Source: an uncultured Methanobrevibacter sp. (lineage in GTDB: Archaea > Methanobacteriota > Methanobacteria > Methanobacteriales > Methanobacteriaceae). From it: 46,951 nt of DNA. A program made the position numbers and the translations under genes. Under the pieces are notes generated by a model. It was not told the DNA's origin. It worked only from the letters and a program-made list of their open reading frames with translations, and did not search any database. Position 1 is the stretch's first letter. Each line of letters opens with the position of its first letter. Location of the stretch: contig NZ_CADAJR010000017.1 in assembly GCF_902788255.1 (NCBI RefSeq), positions 1 through 46,951 of the forward strand, given 5' to 3'. Of the stretch, positions 17,296 through 25,613 are shown piece by piece.

Positions 17296-17982
17296 TTATT
17301 TTTTACTAATTTTTTTAACAGTGCCATCCGGATTTAATTCAATCCTAATAACATTATTGGTTGGCATTTGAGTATTGGAAATGATATGAACCTGATTTTG
17401 CTGTTCAAAATCGTCATAATGATATTTTCTCTCTTCATCAAGTGTCTTGAAGAATTCATCATCCTTTTCATCAAAAAATCCAGGTTTAAATTCATCACTA
17501 TCAGTTACAACATCACTTTCATCAAAGAAGTCAGTGGTATTATCCTCAACCAAATCACTATAATCTCCAATGGTATAATCTACAGGCTGACCATACCTGT
17601 CATAGGATTTGAAAGTTTGAAATGAATAAGGAAGGCATACAATCATGTGAAAATAGCCATGCTTTGAAAATGTCACCAGGTCTGCATCTGACGGCTGCGC
17701 ACTTGGTCCCGGGTGGGAGTGTACGGATCCCATATATTTGGTGTTCATCGGCATCAGTTCAGTGTGAACCACAGCACCGGTTTCACAGGTTTCACCCGGA
17801 AGAAACAGCAAACCTGTTATATAAAGTATTTTATCCTTTATTTCACCGTCAAAGAATGCTAAAAATTCGTTAGGATAAGCTTTTTTAGAATAATATAATA
17901 CAGATTCCAAAACTTCACGGTCAACCCTTACTTCTTTAAATTCCTCATCTTTATTTCCGAGCAATCTTGAAATAAAACTCAT
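17296..17982 (-). CDS. JAMM/MPN (Mov34) family metalloprotease-like protein
   Basis: 228 residues. The N-terminal part (about 15-135) is an MPN+ domain with a full zinc site: Glu39 in PNEFLAFF, then HSHP with His88 and His90, Ser98 and Asp101 (H-x-H-P-x6-S-x2-D). Archaeal homologues remove ubiquitin-like SAMP modifiers or are uncharacterised. The C-terminal third is unusual: very acidic (DNTTDFFDESDVVTDSDEF) and ending in a short basic strand. The start overlaps the Thg1 stop by 4 nt, so it is translated with nadX and thg1. The substrate is unknown. Confidence 0.85.
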   Translation of the reverse strand: MSFISRLLGNKDEEFKEVRVDREVLESVLYYSKKAYPNEFLAFFDGEIKDKILYITGLLFLPGETCETGAVVHTELMPMNTKYMGSVHSHPGPSAQPSDADLVTFSKHGYFHMIVCLPYSFQTFKSYDRYGQPVDYTIGDYSDLVEDNTTDFFDESDVVTDSDEFKPGFFDEKDDEFFKTLDEERKYHYDDFEQQNQVHIISNTQMPTNNVIRIELNPDGTVKKISKK

Positions 17983-18701
17983 CCTATCACCTTTATCTTT
18001 TTAAAGAAATCTTGTGTAAAAATTGGAAGTTCCCAATCTGTGTAAACATAACTTCTATATGATGTTTGATATTTATTTTCCTTTTTATTAAAACCTTCTA
18101 TTTTTTTATTTTTCCTATATATTCCTATTCCGCGTTTTTTATAAGTTTCAACATCATTCAAGTTAATGCCATTTTGGAACAATAATTCATGTATTTCATT
18201 TTGTTTCATGCCATTTATTTTATCGTTTGCTTCAGTATTTGAGTACTTAGTTTTAAGGTAGAATATCCCGTGTGAATTAATGCAGTTTCTCCATGACTCA
18301 TCCTGCCTCCATTTGAAATATTCAAAAATGTTTTCGTCCTGAACGGGAATAATCCTTGAATCAAAGGCAGGAGGTTTTTTAAATTCACAGCCATAATTAA
18401 TAACAAAAGAGGATGCCGCAAAACTTGCTATAACAGAATCTATTTTTTCAAGTCGCCCATCAAAAGGGACCTTATCAAAAAGCAAACTGATCTCATCTGA
18501 GAATGCATATGCAAATACCGGTGAAAATTCCTTAAACAAATCTTCACACACTTTTGATAAAACATTATAGAAGTTCTCATCATAAGGCTTTTCCAATTCC
18601 AAATCACGAGCTAACTGATGAAACGCTCTACCATCCAATCGAATGATGATTTTGGAGTTTTTTGGAACTCTCAATGACGAATAAACTTCATAATCCTTCA
18701 T
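17979..18701 (-). CDS. tRNA(His) guanylyltransferase family protein (Thg1/TLP)
   Basis: 240 residues, normal for Thg1. It has the palm-domain metal ligands in IIRLDGRAFHQLARD (Asp23) and YAFSDEISLLF (Asp69, Glu70), plus the ASSFVINYG segment. Known members add nucleotides in the 3'-5' direction: eukaryotic Thg1 adds G-1 to tRNA(His), while archaeal Thg1-like proteins repair 5'-truncated tRNAs in a template-dependent way. The ATG follows the nadX stop with no gap and overlaps the JAMM gene by 4 nt, an operon of three. Confidence 0.9.
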   Translation of the reverse strand: MKDYEVYSSLRVPKNSKIIIRLDGRAFHQLARDLELEKPYDENFYNVLSKVCEDLFKEFSPVFAYAFSDEISLLFDKVPFDGRLEKIDSVIASFAASSFVINYGCEFKKPPAFDSRIIPVQDENIFEYFKWRQDESWRNCINSHGIFYLKTKYSNTEANDKINGMKQNEIHELLFQNGINLNDVETYKKRGIGIYRKNKKIEGFNKKENKYQTSYRSYVYTDWELPIFTQDFFKKIKVIG

Positions 18702-19466
18702 CTACATTCCCACACTTATTGTCTCATTGAAACTTTTAAGCAGCCTAATTGCTGAAAGTGCAGCCAACATACTTGTTTTTGGATTTGCTGCACAAGGACA
18801 GTTCATGGTTGTTGTCTTAAACTCCCCAAAGTCTCCTTTTGCAGTGATTTCATGAACATTTCTGTCCACATTAGGATCAACAATAATCTTTACATCAATA
18901 TCCTTTTGGCATGCAATACTGATTGTTGCCGCAACATTGATATTTAATGGGAATTCCTTTACCGCATCAGAAGCTTTTCCCTCAAACAATACCTCTTCAG
19001 TATCGATATCCTTTCCAAGAGATTTTGGAGATTTCCTAGTTACAAGACTGACTTCCTTAAGACCAAATTTTGCAACTGCCTTTATTCCATCCAATCCGAC
19101 AATTGCTCCTGAAGGCAAGTGTATTTTTGCATTGTTCTCTTTAGCCAATGATTTCAACTCATCATAAAATGCATTATCCATCAATGCACCGATACTCATT
19201 ACAATCATGTCTATTCCACGAGACAATACCGTTGGAGCATATTCCTTAACGGAAACTGGAGCGGCACATTCTAAAATCAAATCAACATCATTCAACATGT
19301 CATCGAAGTTAAGCACTGCAACTCCACCAGCCAAACTGGCCAAATTCTCTGCCCTTTCAATATCCTTATCAAAAAAGTATGCAATCTCTATATCATTTTC
19401 TTCGGGAACTATACTGGTAGTTATAATGTTAGCAATAGCTCCACAGCCTATAATACCTACTTTCAT
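18702..19466 (-). CDS. nadX: L-aspartate dehydrogenase
   Basis: 254 residues, standard length. It starts MKVGIIGCGAIANIITTSI, a Rossmann Gly motif, and contains the family segments ECAAPVSVKEY, VMSIGALMD and IHLPSGAIVGLDGIKA; the end has MNCPCAANPKTSMLAALSAI. The enzyme converts aspartate to iminoaspartate with NAD(P), the first step of NAD synthesis with quinolinate synthase. First gene of the nadX-thg1-JAMM operon, with GTGAT 3 nt before the ATG. Confidence 0.92.
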   Translation of the reverse strand: MKVGIIGCGAIANIITTSIVPEENDIEIAYFFDKDIERAENLASLAGGVAVLNFDDMLNDVDLILECAAPVSVKEYAPTVLSRGIDMIVMSIGALMDNAFYDELKSLAKENNAKIHLPSGAIVGLDGIKAVAKFGLKEVSLVTRKSPKSLGKDIDTEEVLFEGKASDAVKEFPLNINVAATISIACQKDIDVKIIVDPNVDRNVHEITAKGDFGEFKTTTMNCPCAANPKTSMLAALSAIRLLKSFNETISVGM

Positions 19467-19515
19467 AGTATCACATTAAAAAAAGTTATAAAAAAAAGAA
19501 TTGTAGAAAGATTGT

Positions 19516-19920
19516 TTATAATCTTTCAGGTTCAAATTGGCTTTGAGTTTCGCCATGTGGTTGAGGGTTTTCAGGGGTTTGAGGAGCTACTTCAGGGATT
19601 TGTGGTTCAGGAGTCATTTTTTTCATGTCCCTAGGGTTGATTAACATAATGTCCCCAATAGCTTGAACTTTATCGAAATCTACAGTTAATAAATCATTTT
19701 GGAAAGATCTCATATTATTGTCTTCAGGCATTTCTCCACGGATACTGCCTAAGAATGAATTTACAAATCCTGCAGGTTTTGGTTGTTGTTCAATTGCCCT
19801 AACTTGTAATTTTGAAATGGTTCCTAATCTAATATTTAATATAACATCTTCTACACGACCAACATAATGTCCTGTGTTGGTATAAATATCTAAACTGCGT
19901 AATTTTGAAACTTCTACCAT
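19516..19920 (-). CDS. PRC-barrel domain protein
   Basis: 134 residues from the ATG at 19918-19920, placed after GGGTGT. Residues about 1-85 form a PRC-barrel (VEVSKLRSLDIYTNTGHYVGRVEDVILN, then DKVQAIGDIMLINP), with a Pro/Gln/Glu-rich disordered tail. PRC-barrels occur in RimM and in small archaeal proteins suspected of RNA or division-related roles (CdpB family); the simple one-domain form here cannot be assigned further. Confidence 0.85.
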   Translation of the reverse strand: MVEVSKLRSLDIYTNTGHYVGRVEDVILNIRLGTISKLQVRAIEQQPKPAGFVNSFLGSIRGEMPEDNNMRSFQNDLLTVDFDKVQAIGDIMLINPRDMKKMTPEPQIPEVAPQTPENPQPHGETQSQFEPERL

Positions 19921-20087
19921 GTTTACACCCAAGTAATTCTATAAATAATTAAATAAATATGTATTATTTTATTTAATTGTTAATATAAATACTTTATGTT
20001 TTTTTAAAGATTTAAATTTCCTTTATTACAAAAAATTTATTAAAAATTAAAATAAAAATATAGTTTAGACTTAAAAGAGGACTTGAA

Positions 20088-20810
20088 ATGTGGGATACAA
20101 CTAAAGATTATCGGATTTTAGTAGCAAGCAAAGCAAGAGAAAATTATCTAAATCTCATTCCAACCGCTTCATTCAGAGGAAGTTGGAATAAAAAACAGGC
20201 AATTGATTTAGGAAAACAAATGAATAGTGATTTTCAATCATTAACTTATTCTTACCTTGAAGGAGACGAACTTGTAAATTCTCCAGACGTTGCTGCACTT
20301 ATGGATAAAGCAGAAAATATTATTGAATGTTTGGGCGGTCCAGACTGGAACAAGAAATTCCTGAGCAATGCACCAAAAGAGGATCGTGAAAAAACACAGG
20401 AAAACATTGCCAAAGTAAGATTCTTCCTTGACACAATACTTGGCCTAAAGGACAGGCTGGCTCTAGGACAAATCCCGGACCCGATTATGGGAGTGGACAT
20501 TAAGGTCGGAGAAGTGATGAGCGTTACCCAACATCCTAAAAATGAAAACCTTATGCTGTGTAATGTTAACCTTGGAAAACGTGCAATAACCGTTGTAACA
20601 AACGATTTGAATGTCAAGGATGACAATAAAGTTGGAGTTTCACTGCTTCCACCCCAATCCTTCAGTGACATCGTAAGTGAAGGAATGTTTTTAGGAATGA
20701 ACGGAAGCATCCTCAAGGAGGTTGAAGGAGAACTTGGACAAATGCCTAAAGGCATACCAATGGAATCCTTAAATGAAACCCGTAACCTCGTTGAAAATTA
20801 TTTAAAATAA
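20088..20810 (+). CDS. tRNA-binding (EMAP/MetRS-beta type) OB-fold protein
   Basis: 240 residues. The N-terminal part (1-125) is helical and unassigned; the C-terminal part (about 137-235) reads DIKVGEVMSVTQHPKNENLMLCNVNLG, the OB-fold shared by the C-terminus of MetRS, Trbp111 and EMAP II, with FLGMNGSILKEVEG near the end. Cytoplasmic; probably binds structured RNA such as tRNA. The ATG follows an A+T-rich leader with GAGGACTTGAA. Single gene, convergent with the aldehyde dehydrogenase. Confidence 0.8.
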   Translation: MWDTTKDYRILVASKARENYLNLIPTASFRGSWNKKQAIDLGKQMNSDFQSLTYSYLEGDELVNSPDVAALMDKAENIIECLGGPDWNKKFLSNAPKEDREKTQENIAKVRFFLDTILGLKDRLALGQIPDPIMGVDIKVGEVMSVTQHPKNENLMLCNVNLGKRAITVVTNDLNVKDDNKVGVSLLPPQSFSDIVSEGMFLGMNGSILKEVEGELGQMPKGIPMESLNETRNLVENYLK

Positions 20811-20833
20811 GTTTAAACACTTATTTTCTTTTT

Positions 20834-22246
20834 TTATCTTAGATTGAGTCCAATCAATTTTGTTTTTGTCATCTCATCGATGGCGTATTTTATTCCTTCT
20901 TTTCCAACACCACTATTCTTGAATCCTCCAAATGGCATGTTGTCTGTCCTGAATGTGGATTGCTTGTTTACAAATACGGTACCCGCTTCAATTTCATTGG
21001 CGCATCTCATTGCAGAGGAATAATCCTGTGTAAATACCCCTGCCTGAAGACCGTATTCAGTGTCGTTTGCAACTTCAATTGCCTCATCAAGGTTTTTGAC
21101 ACGTATTATTGGCGCAATTGGACCGAATGTTTCCTGAACCACCAAATCCATATCCGGAGTTACATAGTCAATTACCGTTGCCTTGTAGAATGCCCCGTCA
21201 CGAACTCCGCCAGTCAATACTTTCGCACCATTTTCAACCGCATTGTTGACAGTCTCCTCGACCTGTATTGCGGATTTTTCAGATATCAATGTTCCAAGGG
21301 TTGTTTTTGCATCCAAAGGATTTCCCATGACAAGTTTTTCAGTCGCTTCAACCAGCTTTTGGCCAAATTCGTCTGCAATGTCCTCTTCAACTATTATCCT
21401 TTTAACTCCCATACAGACCTGTCCCGCATTGAGGAATGCTCCATTGATTATTCCCTTTACGGCCTTGTCGATATCAGCATCTTTCAGGATTATCACAGGG
21501 TCGTTACCTCCCAACTCCAATGTGACCTTTTTCATTCCTGCCTTTTGTGATATCATCAAACCTGTTGTTACACTGCCAGTAAATGAGATCTTGTCTATTT
21601 CAGGAGAGCATACAAGATAATCTCCAATTTCAGAACCGTATCCGGTCACCACATTCACCACTCCGTCGGGAAATTCCTCATCCAAAAGTTCACAGAATTT
21701 CATTACAGTCAGAGGAGCTTCTGTTGGAGGTTTTACAATAACCGTGTTTTTACATGCAATTGCAGGTGCAATCTTATGGATTGTCAGATTAAGGGGATAG
21801 TTGAACGGTGTGATAGCGGCCACAACTCCCAATGGAATCTTTTGGGTAAAGGCGAAAAATCCTTTACCGTTTAATCCTGCATCCAACGGCACGCTTTCAC
21901 CATAGATTCTTTTTGCCTCTTCGGCTGCAAGTTTAAGTGTTTCAATTGACCTGTCCAGTTCCACCAATGCCTCGTTTATGGGTTTTCCAACCTCAAGACT
22001 CAACAGTTCCGCAAATTCCTCTCTTTTGTCCTGAAGTTTTGAAACAACATTGAACAGTTTGTTTGAAACCTTAAAAGCAGACATTTCAGTCAAACTAGCT
22101 TTGGCCTGATTGGCCTTATCAATCGCAAGCTGTGCAGTCTGTCTATGAGCTATCGGAATTGTATCAATAACTTCCCCATTATAAGGGTTGATTACGTCCT
22201 GTCTGTCATCGCATGAAATATATTCTCCTCCAATTAGCATGTCCAT
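20834..22246 (-). CDS. NAD(P)-dependent aldehyde dehydrogenase, likely lactaldehyde dehydrogenase
   Basis: 470 residues, full-length aldehyde dehydrogenase. Catalytic Cys in FLNAGQVCMGVKR, Glu in KKVTLELGGNDPV and the FTGSVTTGLMIS cofactor loop are all present. In methanogens the close family is CofA, which oxidises lactaldehyde to lactate for coenzyme F420; succinate-semialdehyde or glyceraldehyde-3-phosphate oxidation is possible. The ATG follows GGTGAT with a 3-nt spacer. Divergent from the TMEM175-like pair. Confidence 0.88.
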   Translation of the reverse strand: MDMLIGGEYISCDDRQDVINPYNGEVIDTIPIAHRQTAQLAIDKANQAKASLTEMSAFKVSNKLFNVVSKLQDKREEFAELLSLEVGKPINEALVELDRSIETLKLAAEEAKRIYGESVPLDAGLNGKGFFAFTQKIPLGVVAAITPFNYPLNLTIHKIAPAIACKNTVIVKPPTEAPLTVMKFCELLDEEFPDGVVNVVTGYGSEIGDYLVCSPEIDKISFTGSVTTGLMISQKAGMKKVTLELGGNDPVIILKDADIDKAVKGIINGAFLNAGQVCMGVKRIIVEEDIADEFGQKLVEATEKLVMGNPLDAKTTLGTLISEKSAIQVEETVNNAVENGAKVLTGGVRDGAFYKATVIDYVTPDMDLVVQETFGPIAPIIRVKNLDEAIEVANDTEYGLQAGVFTQDYSSAMRCANEIEAGTVFVNKQSTFRTDNMPFGGFKNSGVGKEGIKYAIDEMTKTKLIGLNLR

Positions 22247-22295
22247 CTTATCACCTAATTAATATTTTTATATTAAAAATTATAAATATTCTTAT

Positions 22296-22877
22296 ATGGA
22301 AACAAATAGGTTTGAAACATTTTTTGATGCAATCATTGCAATTATTATCACTGTTCTGGTTTTAAAAATTCCTCAGCCTACAACTCCGACATTGGAAGGC
22401 GTTTTGGAATTACAGACAATTTATATTGCCTACCTAATCAGTTTTTTGATTTTATACAATATATGGTATGCAAACCACAACCTGTTTCAGGTCGTTGAAC
22501 ATATTGACAATACCACAGTATGGATTTATGGAGTAATGACATTCACAATCTCATTGCTACCTTATTTTACCATTTGGCTTGCAAACAATGTGCAGTCCGT
22601 TCCCGCAGAGACCATGTTTGGCCTGATTTTTATCATAACCCATATTCTAAATACATTGGCCAACCATTCAATCTACAAGAGCAATCCATACAACAGCAAA
22701 TTGAAAGACCTCAATAATGACTCATACCTCCTGAATTTGCCGGTGATAGTTTTAATCCTCGGTTTTGTATTGACATACACAGTTTATGTTCCGGGAATCT
22801 ATATCTGCTGTTTGCTTTCCATTGTTTTATGGATCATATTGGGCAGAGTGGTAAGGAGGGATGAAAATGGAAACTGA
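22296..22877 (+). CDS. TMEM175-family (DUF1211) membrane protein, copy 1
   Basis: 193 residues with about six hydrophobic helices. It begins METNRFETFFDAIIAIIIT, the family's RF(E)xFxDA pattern in helix 1, and has WYANHNLFQVV in helix 3. Bacterial and archaeal TMEM175 proteins are tetrameric K+-permeable channels with one six-helix repeat per subunit. No ribosome site is visible, but TTTTATATT is centred about 26 nt before the ATG, indicating a leaderless transcript. It overlaps copy 2 by 11 nt. Confidence 0.85.
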   Translation: METNRFETFFDAIIAIIITVLVLKIPQPTTPTLEGVLELQTIYIAYLISFLILYNIWYANHNLFQVVEHIDNTTVWIYGVMTFTISLLPYFTIWLANNVQSVPAETMFGLIFIITHILNTLANHSIYKSNPYNSKLKDLNNDSYLLNLPVIVLILGFVLTYTVYVPGIYICCLLSIVLWIILGRVVRRDENGN

Positions 22878-23436
22878 AAGATTTGAAGCACTGATTGATG
22901 CGATTTTAGCAATCATCATTACAATAATTGTTTTGGAAATTCCACTTGCTTCAAATGGAAGCTGGGAGGCCCTATTTGAGATAAAATACGAATTTTTAAT
23001 CTATGCAATAAGTTTCATGGTCTGCTTTAACTTTTGGAACTACAACAACAACATATTCAGCATAGTCAATAAAATTGACCCGAAGGTCATATGGACAATG
23101 GGAATAACCTTATTTGTATTTTCTCTGCTCCCTTATCTGACAACATTCGTTGCCGAGAATTTCTATATATTTTTCCCACAATTCCTTTACGGATTATGTT
23201 TTATCGTAACTGCAATCCTTTCGAAACTGATTTCAAAATTCCTGAAGGAATCAGACCCCGCAAACATTGCGCTGCAACTGGTTTTAGAAAAGGATTACAT
23301 ATTTGCAATGACCATTGTTTTGGTGATTGTTGGAATGATTATCGGATATTTCGCTTATCCTCCTGCAATAATCATCTGCTGTCTGTTGCCAATCATTGCA
23401 ATGTGGACAGTTCCAAAATTAAGAAATCAACTGTAA
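22867..23436 (+). CDS. TMEM175-family (DUF1211) membrane protein, copy 2
   Basis: 189 residues from the ATG at 22867, which is 6 nt after GGAGGG (the ATG at 22861 abuts the site and is less likely). It starts METERFEALIDAILAIIITIIV and has the same six-helix plan as copy 1. The start lies inside the end of copy 1, so the two are co-translated, perhaps as a hetero-oligomeric channel. The 3' end overlaps the convergent symporter gene by 10 nt. Confidence 0.85.
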   Translation: METERFEALIDAILAIIITIIVLEIPLASNGSWEALFEIKYEFLIYAISFMVCFNFWNYNNNIFSIVNKIDPKVIWTMGITLFVFSLLPYLTTFVAENFYIFFPQFLYGLCFIVTAILSKLISKFLKESDPANIALQLVLEKDYIFAMTIVLVIVGMIIGYFAYPPAIIICCLLPIIAMWTVPKLRNQL

Positions 23437-24389
23437 TATCTTTTATATAGGTATGCAATAATGGAGCCTGCAAGATTCTGCCATGCCGAATAAATGGCTC
23501 CAGGAACTGTTGCCTGGGTCAAGCTTGGAAAATGGGTTTTTGCAAGGCTTGTGGATAATCCTGAATTCTGAAAAGCAAGTTCAATGGCAACGGTTATCAT
23601 CTGTTTTTTATTCAAACCGGCAAAATGACCTACGACAAAACCAAGTCCCATTGAAATAAAGTATTGCAGAACAATTACACCCATGATTACTCCAAATGAA
23701 GTTAAAATTGCCTGTTTATTGGCTCCGATTACTCCAGCAACAATAATACAAACCACAAGGGAAGACAATCCCGGAAGATAATCCCCTAACTTTTCACAAA
23801 ATGTCGGGAACTTATAGTTTAAAAGCAAACCTGTTGCGATTGGAATGATTACTATTTGGAAAACTGAAATAAACATGGCGACCGGATCGAAATGAATCTG
23901 ATTTCCAATTAAGAGTAATGTGATTAATGGAGTTAACAATGGAGACAGTACAGTTGATACAGCAGTCATCGAAACGGATAGTGCCACATCACCCCCTGCA
24001 AGGAAAGTAATTACATCGGATGCAGTTCCTCCAGGAACGGTTCCGACCAGTATCAGTCCTACGGTCAAACCGGCATCCAGTGAAAATAAGCTTGCAAGGA
24101 CAAATGCTATAAGCGGCATTACAATGTATTGGGCTGAAACTCCAACTGCAACCGCCTTGGGATTTCTAAAGACATTTACAAAATTGTCCACTTTCAATGT
24201 GGTTCCCATTGTGAAAAGTACGACACCCAAAAGCAAATTAATTATGTTTATGCCGTTTACTTCACTCAAAACCCAATTGAACAATTTAGGTTCAATCATT
24301 GAAATTATAACCGCCAATATGACAATTATGAAAAAATATTTCTCTATAACTTTAAAAATCCTTTTCATAAGTATTACTTTATCCATCAT
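23427..24389 (-). CDS. Bile acid:sodium symporter (BASS) family transporter
   Basis: 320 residues with about nine or ten membrane helices. The family core GTVPGGTASDVITFLAGGDVA (about 114-134) and the crossover QNSGLSTSLAKTHF (about 275-288) hold the Na+-site residues. BASS proteins move organic anions with sodium (bile acids, pantoate, pyruvate or 2-keto acids), and the substrate is not predictable. The ATG-ATG start is placed at the stop of the pilin gene without a clear ribosome site; an ATG at codon 8 is an alternative. Confidence 0.88.
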   Translation of the reverse strand: MMDKVILMKRIFKVIEKYFFIIVILAVIISMIEPKLFNWVLSEVNGINIINLLLGVVLFTMGTTLKVDNFVNVFRNPKAVAVGVSAQYIVMPLIAFVLASLFSLDAGLTVGLILVGTVPGGTASDVITFLAGGDVALSVSMTAVSTVLSPLLTPLITLLLIGNQIHFDPVAMFISVFQIVIIPIATGLLLNYKFPTFCEKLGDYLPGLSSLVVCIIVAGVIGANKQAILTSFGVIMGVIVLQYFISMGLGFVVGHFAGLNKKQMITVAIELAFQNSGLSTSLAKTHFPSLTQATVPGAIYSAWQNLAGSIIAYLYKRYYS

Positions 24390-24571
24390 TATTTAAAATA
24401 TCTTCCCAAGGTATTTAATTGACTGTTGAATTCATTTAACTCCTTTGATGAAATTTCCCCTGTCAAGTCATTCATATAGTTTTTATACATGAAAATCGCA
24501 AGTAAAACAACTACAAATATTCCTCCAAAGAGCAAAATAAATTCTGCTGATGCCTGAGCTTTATTATCCAT
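24389..24571 (-). CDS. Small pilin-like protein with class III signal peptide
   Basis: 60 residues: MDNKAQASAEFILLFGGIF followed by one hydrophobic helix and a 30-residue hydrophilic tail. The QASAEF motif next to a short charged leader is the class III (EppA) signal: cleavage before Gln leaves the hydrophobic helix as the pilus-core segment. GGAGG is 6 nt before this ATG; ATG 24574 is a possible start one codon earlier. It follows the TadC-like gene with overlapping stop and start, so the pair is one unit. The mature protein is very short for a pilin. Confidence 0.8.
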   Translation of the reverse strand: MDNKAQASAEFILLFGGIFVVVLLAIFMYKNYMNDLTGEISSKELNEFNSQLNTLGRYFK

Positions 24572-25497
24572 CATAATCCTCCCATAAGCAATGACCCGCC
24601 AAAAGTTGATATGAAATAGAAAATTGCCCAAGATGAAACCGCCAAAGGCAAGGAAAACTTGATTCCCTTTTTAAACTCACCATACATTATTATACTGATG
24701 ATAAAAGCCACCAAAATCGAATGTATTATCAAATATAACTCCCCTGCTATCGGTGCGGTCAAAATAATCTGTGACTCCATACCATAGCCTTGCATGAACC
24801 CCGAGTATACACTAACCATCCCTACGGAAAACGGCGTTGCAATAACCGCTGAAATTAACAGAAACATGACAGACATCATCACTGTGGATTTTCTCTCCCT
24901 TTTAAGTGCAAGCAAATCCCTCAAATCATCCGACACATCCGACAGCACATTGGATATGCTTGATCCACTTCTCCTACCATCAAGAATTATCCCAAATACA
25001 CGCTCCAATTCCTTTGATTTCAAACGTTGACTCATTGCCCTCCATGCATCATCAAAATTGCGACCCATTCGAATTTCAATAACTGTACGCCTGATTTCAT
25101 CATACATCGGACCTTCTCCATACTGTGACATGTCTTCCATTGCATTTTCAAAGCTGAGTCCTACCTGAAGCATGCTTGAAAGCTGTCTTAAAAAGTCCGG
25201 TGCCGTTCGCTCTATTTCCTGTGCTCGTTTTTCCTGCTGGTAGACAATATATGTGAAAAGCCCAGGAACTATAAAAAGCGGGAGAATCAAAAGTGATGCA
25301 GGCAGATTCAACATTGTCAACGCTACTGCCAAAACAATTTCACCTGCTAAAATGAAAATTATGAGTAGAGCTAAAACTTTACTTGCATCTGTAAAAATGG
25401 CACCACTCAGTAAAAATTCCTGCAATTTAGATAATTGCTTTTCCGGAATGATATTGTCTAATAATATTGCTAAATCATCTATTATTTTAAATTTCAT
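24571..25497 (-). CDS. Type II secretion system F / TadC-like pilus membrane protein
   Basis: 308 residues. Helices near 38-85 flank two T2SSF-type cytosolic regions (EIERTAPDFLRQLSSMLQVGLSFENAMEDMSQYG, then ALKRERKSTVMMS) and C-terminal helices end at GGSLLMGGL. This is the platform protein of archaeal type IV pilus-like machines, recruiting the ATPase. No ATPase gene is in the window. A TATA box and palindrome lie just upstream. A truncated paralogue is at 32309-32752, and trkH lies upstream in both copies. Confidence 0.85.
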   Translation of the reverse strand: MKFKIIDDLAILLDNIIPEKQLSKLQEFLLSGAIFTDASKVLALLIIFILAGEIVLAVALTMLNLPASLLILPLFIVPGLFTYIVYQQEKRAQEIERTAPDFLRQLSSMLQVGLSFENAMEDMSQYGEGPMYDEIRRTVIEIRMGRNFDDAWRAMSQRLKSKELERVFGIILDGRRSGSSISNVLSDVSDDLRDLLALKRERKSTVMMSVMFLLISAVIATPFSVGMVSVYSGFMQGYGMESQIILTAPIAGELYLIIHSILVAFIISIIMYGEFKKGIKFSLPLAVSSWAIFYFISTFGGSLLMGGL

Positions 25498-25508
25498 AAA
25501 ATAGTATT

Positions 25509-25522
25509 ATGCTTTAAAGCAT
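25509..25522. promoter_or_regulatory. Perfect 14-bp palindrome between TATA box and TadC-like start
   Basis: ATGCTTTAAAGCAT is self-complementary and lies directly downstream of the minus-strand TATA element (25521-25528) and 12 nt before the ATG at 25497. This is a classic archaeal repressor-operator position. The duplicate promoter at 32776 lacks it. Binding protein unknown. Confidence 0.4.
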
Positions 25523-25558
25523 ATAAAGTGTTGGTTATCTTTCAAATCAATTTTACAA
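25521..25558 (-). promoter_or_regulatory. Duplicated 38-nt promoter element, copy A
   Basis: Matches 32776-32813 at 37 of 38 positions. On the minus strand it ends in CACTTTATAT, which looks like a TATA box with its upstream recognition element about 25-30 nt before the start of the TadC-like gene, suggesting a leaderless message. The conserved block extends about 28 nt upstream of the TATA box. Confidence 0.55.
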
Positions 25559-25613
25559 GATGAAAACAATATTTATGATAATGAATAAAATTTTAACATA
25601 TTAAGTGATTATT

